The notes beneath the pieces were generated by a model. It worked only from the letters and a program-made list of their open reading frames with translations, had not been told where the DNA came from and searched no databases. A program made the position numbers and the translations under genes. Shown in pieces: positions 63,244-63,379 of a stretch of 63,379 bases of DNA. The DNA is from Trichormus sp. M33_DOE_039 (lineage in GTDB: Bacteria; Cyanobacteriota; Cyanobacteriia; Cyanobacteriales; Nostocaceae). How positions within the stretch are numbered: the stretch's first letter is position 1; every line of letters starts with the position of its first letter. Where the stretch lies: NCBI GenBank assembly GCA_015296085.1, contig DVDT01000068.1, forward strand, positions 1 through 63,379. Direction: 5' to 3'.

Positions 63244-63379
63244 TCATTTCTTGCACCTGGAAATATGAATGTCAAAACCACAACTAAGTGCAAGATGAGC
63301 AAGGCGTTCAATATCAAGTAAAAGAAGATACACAACTATATGAGGGAAAATAGATTCAAGAGCAGTTTGTGCAGCCTGA
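63244..63379 (-). CDS. C-terminal end of an unidentified gene (cut by window edge)
   Basis: The minus-strand frame from the window edge reads QAAQTALESIFPHIVVYLLL, then DIERLAHLALSCGFDIHISR and ends CKK at a TGA (63244). The composition is protein-like with a helical hydrophobic stretch. Only 44 residues are visible, and the family is not recognised. Confidence 0.35.
   Translation of the reverse strand, partial: QAAQTALESIFPHIVVYLLLLDIERLAHLALSCGFDIHISRCKK

Overview
The window is a stretch of chromosome from a filamentous, probably heterocyst-forming cyanobacterium (Nostoc/Anabaena group). The signs are very frequent HIP1 octamers (GCGATCGC), AT-rich spacers, multi-GAF phytochrome-like histidine kinases, an SLH/OprB porin, PEP-CTERM proteins, a Tll0287-like heme protein, and cyanobacterial IS630/IS5 insertion sequences and a MITE. 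The species assignment is inference; no rRNA or tRNA gene was seen.

Layout. (1) 1-0.9 kb: an IS630-family transposase cut by the window edge, split over a nine-A slippery run. (2) 1.1-9.7 kb, minus strand: a small orphan protein, an operon of a YdeP-type molybdopterin oxidoreductase plus an ADP-ribosylglycohydrolase, and two tightly coupled sensor kinases. (3) 10-13.1 kb: class I aldolase, a small exported protein and an aspartate aminotransferase. (4) 13.3-43.1 kb: a large exopolysaccharide locus bracketed by decayed IS5-type transposases. Two minus-strand genes (WecG/TagA glycosyltransferase, Wzc-like BY-kinase) face a long plus-strand run. That run starts with an acyltransferase/oxidoreductase/aminotransferase trio for a 3-acylamino sugar. 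A poorly characterised module follows (duplicated flavin-reductase-like protein, Rossmann protein, FemAB-like protein, methyltransferase, epimerase, second aminotransferase). The rest holds nine glycosyltransferases, an ABC exporter, a methyltransferase and a Wzy-like polymerase. (5) 43.2-51.8 kb: two PEP-CTERM-type exported proteins and a molybdenum locus (ModA with a PEP-CTERM-like tail, SLH/OprB porin, fused ModBC, DUF2214 protein, ModD). Repeated inverted repeats TACCAA-N5/N16-TTGGTA lie in front of modA/porin and modBC. (6) 51.9-57.6 kb: TPR glycosyltransferase, Ser/Thr kinase, heme/HAMP membrane protein, PhnD-like binding protein and a TIR-like-domain candidate. (7) 57.6-63.4 kb: a 1.4-kb non-coding stretch with a duplicated ~280-bp element, a three-GAF phytochrome-like kinase, a NADAR protein and a broken gene at the edge.

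How the parts work together. The 13-43 kb locus can make nucleotide sugars, assemble a repeat unit, move it across the membrane and polymerise it under a BY-kinase. The initiating phosphosugar transferase and the outer-membrane export protein are not in the window. The 44-52 kb locus would move molybdate across both membranes, and the YdeP-type oxidoreductase is one possible consumer. The most promising undescribed items are the shared operator-like repeats of the molybdenum locus, the ModA with a sorting-type tail, the twin palindromes exactly 100 bp apart in the divergent promoter region of the polysaccharide locus, the unknown redox pair inside that locus, and the duplicated non-coding element near 58 kb.
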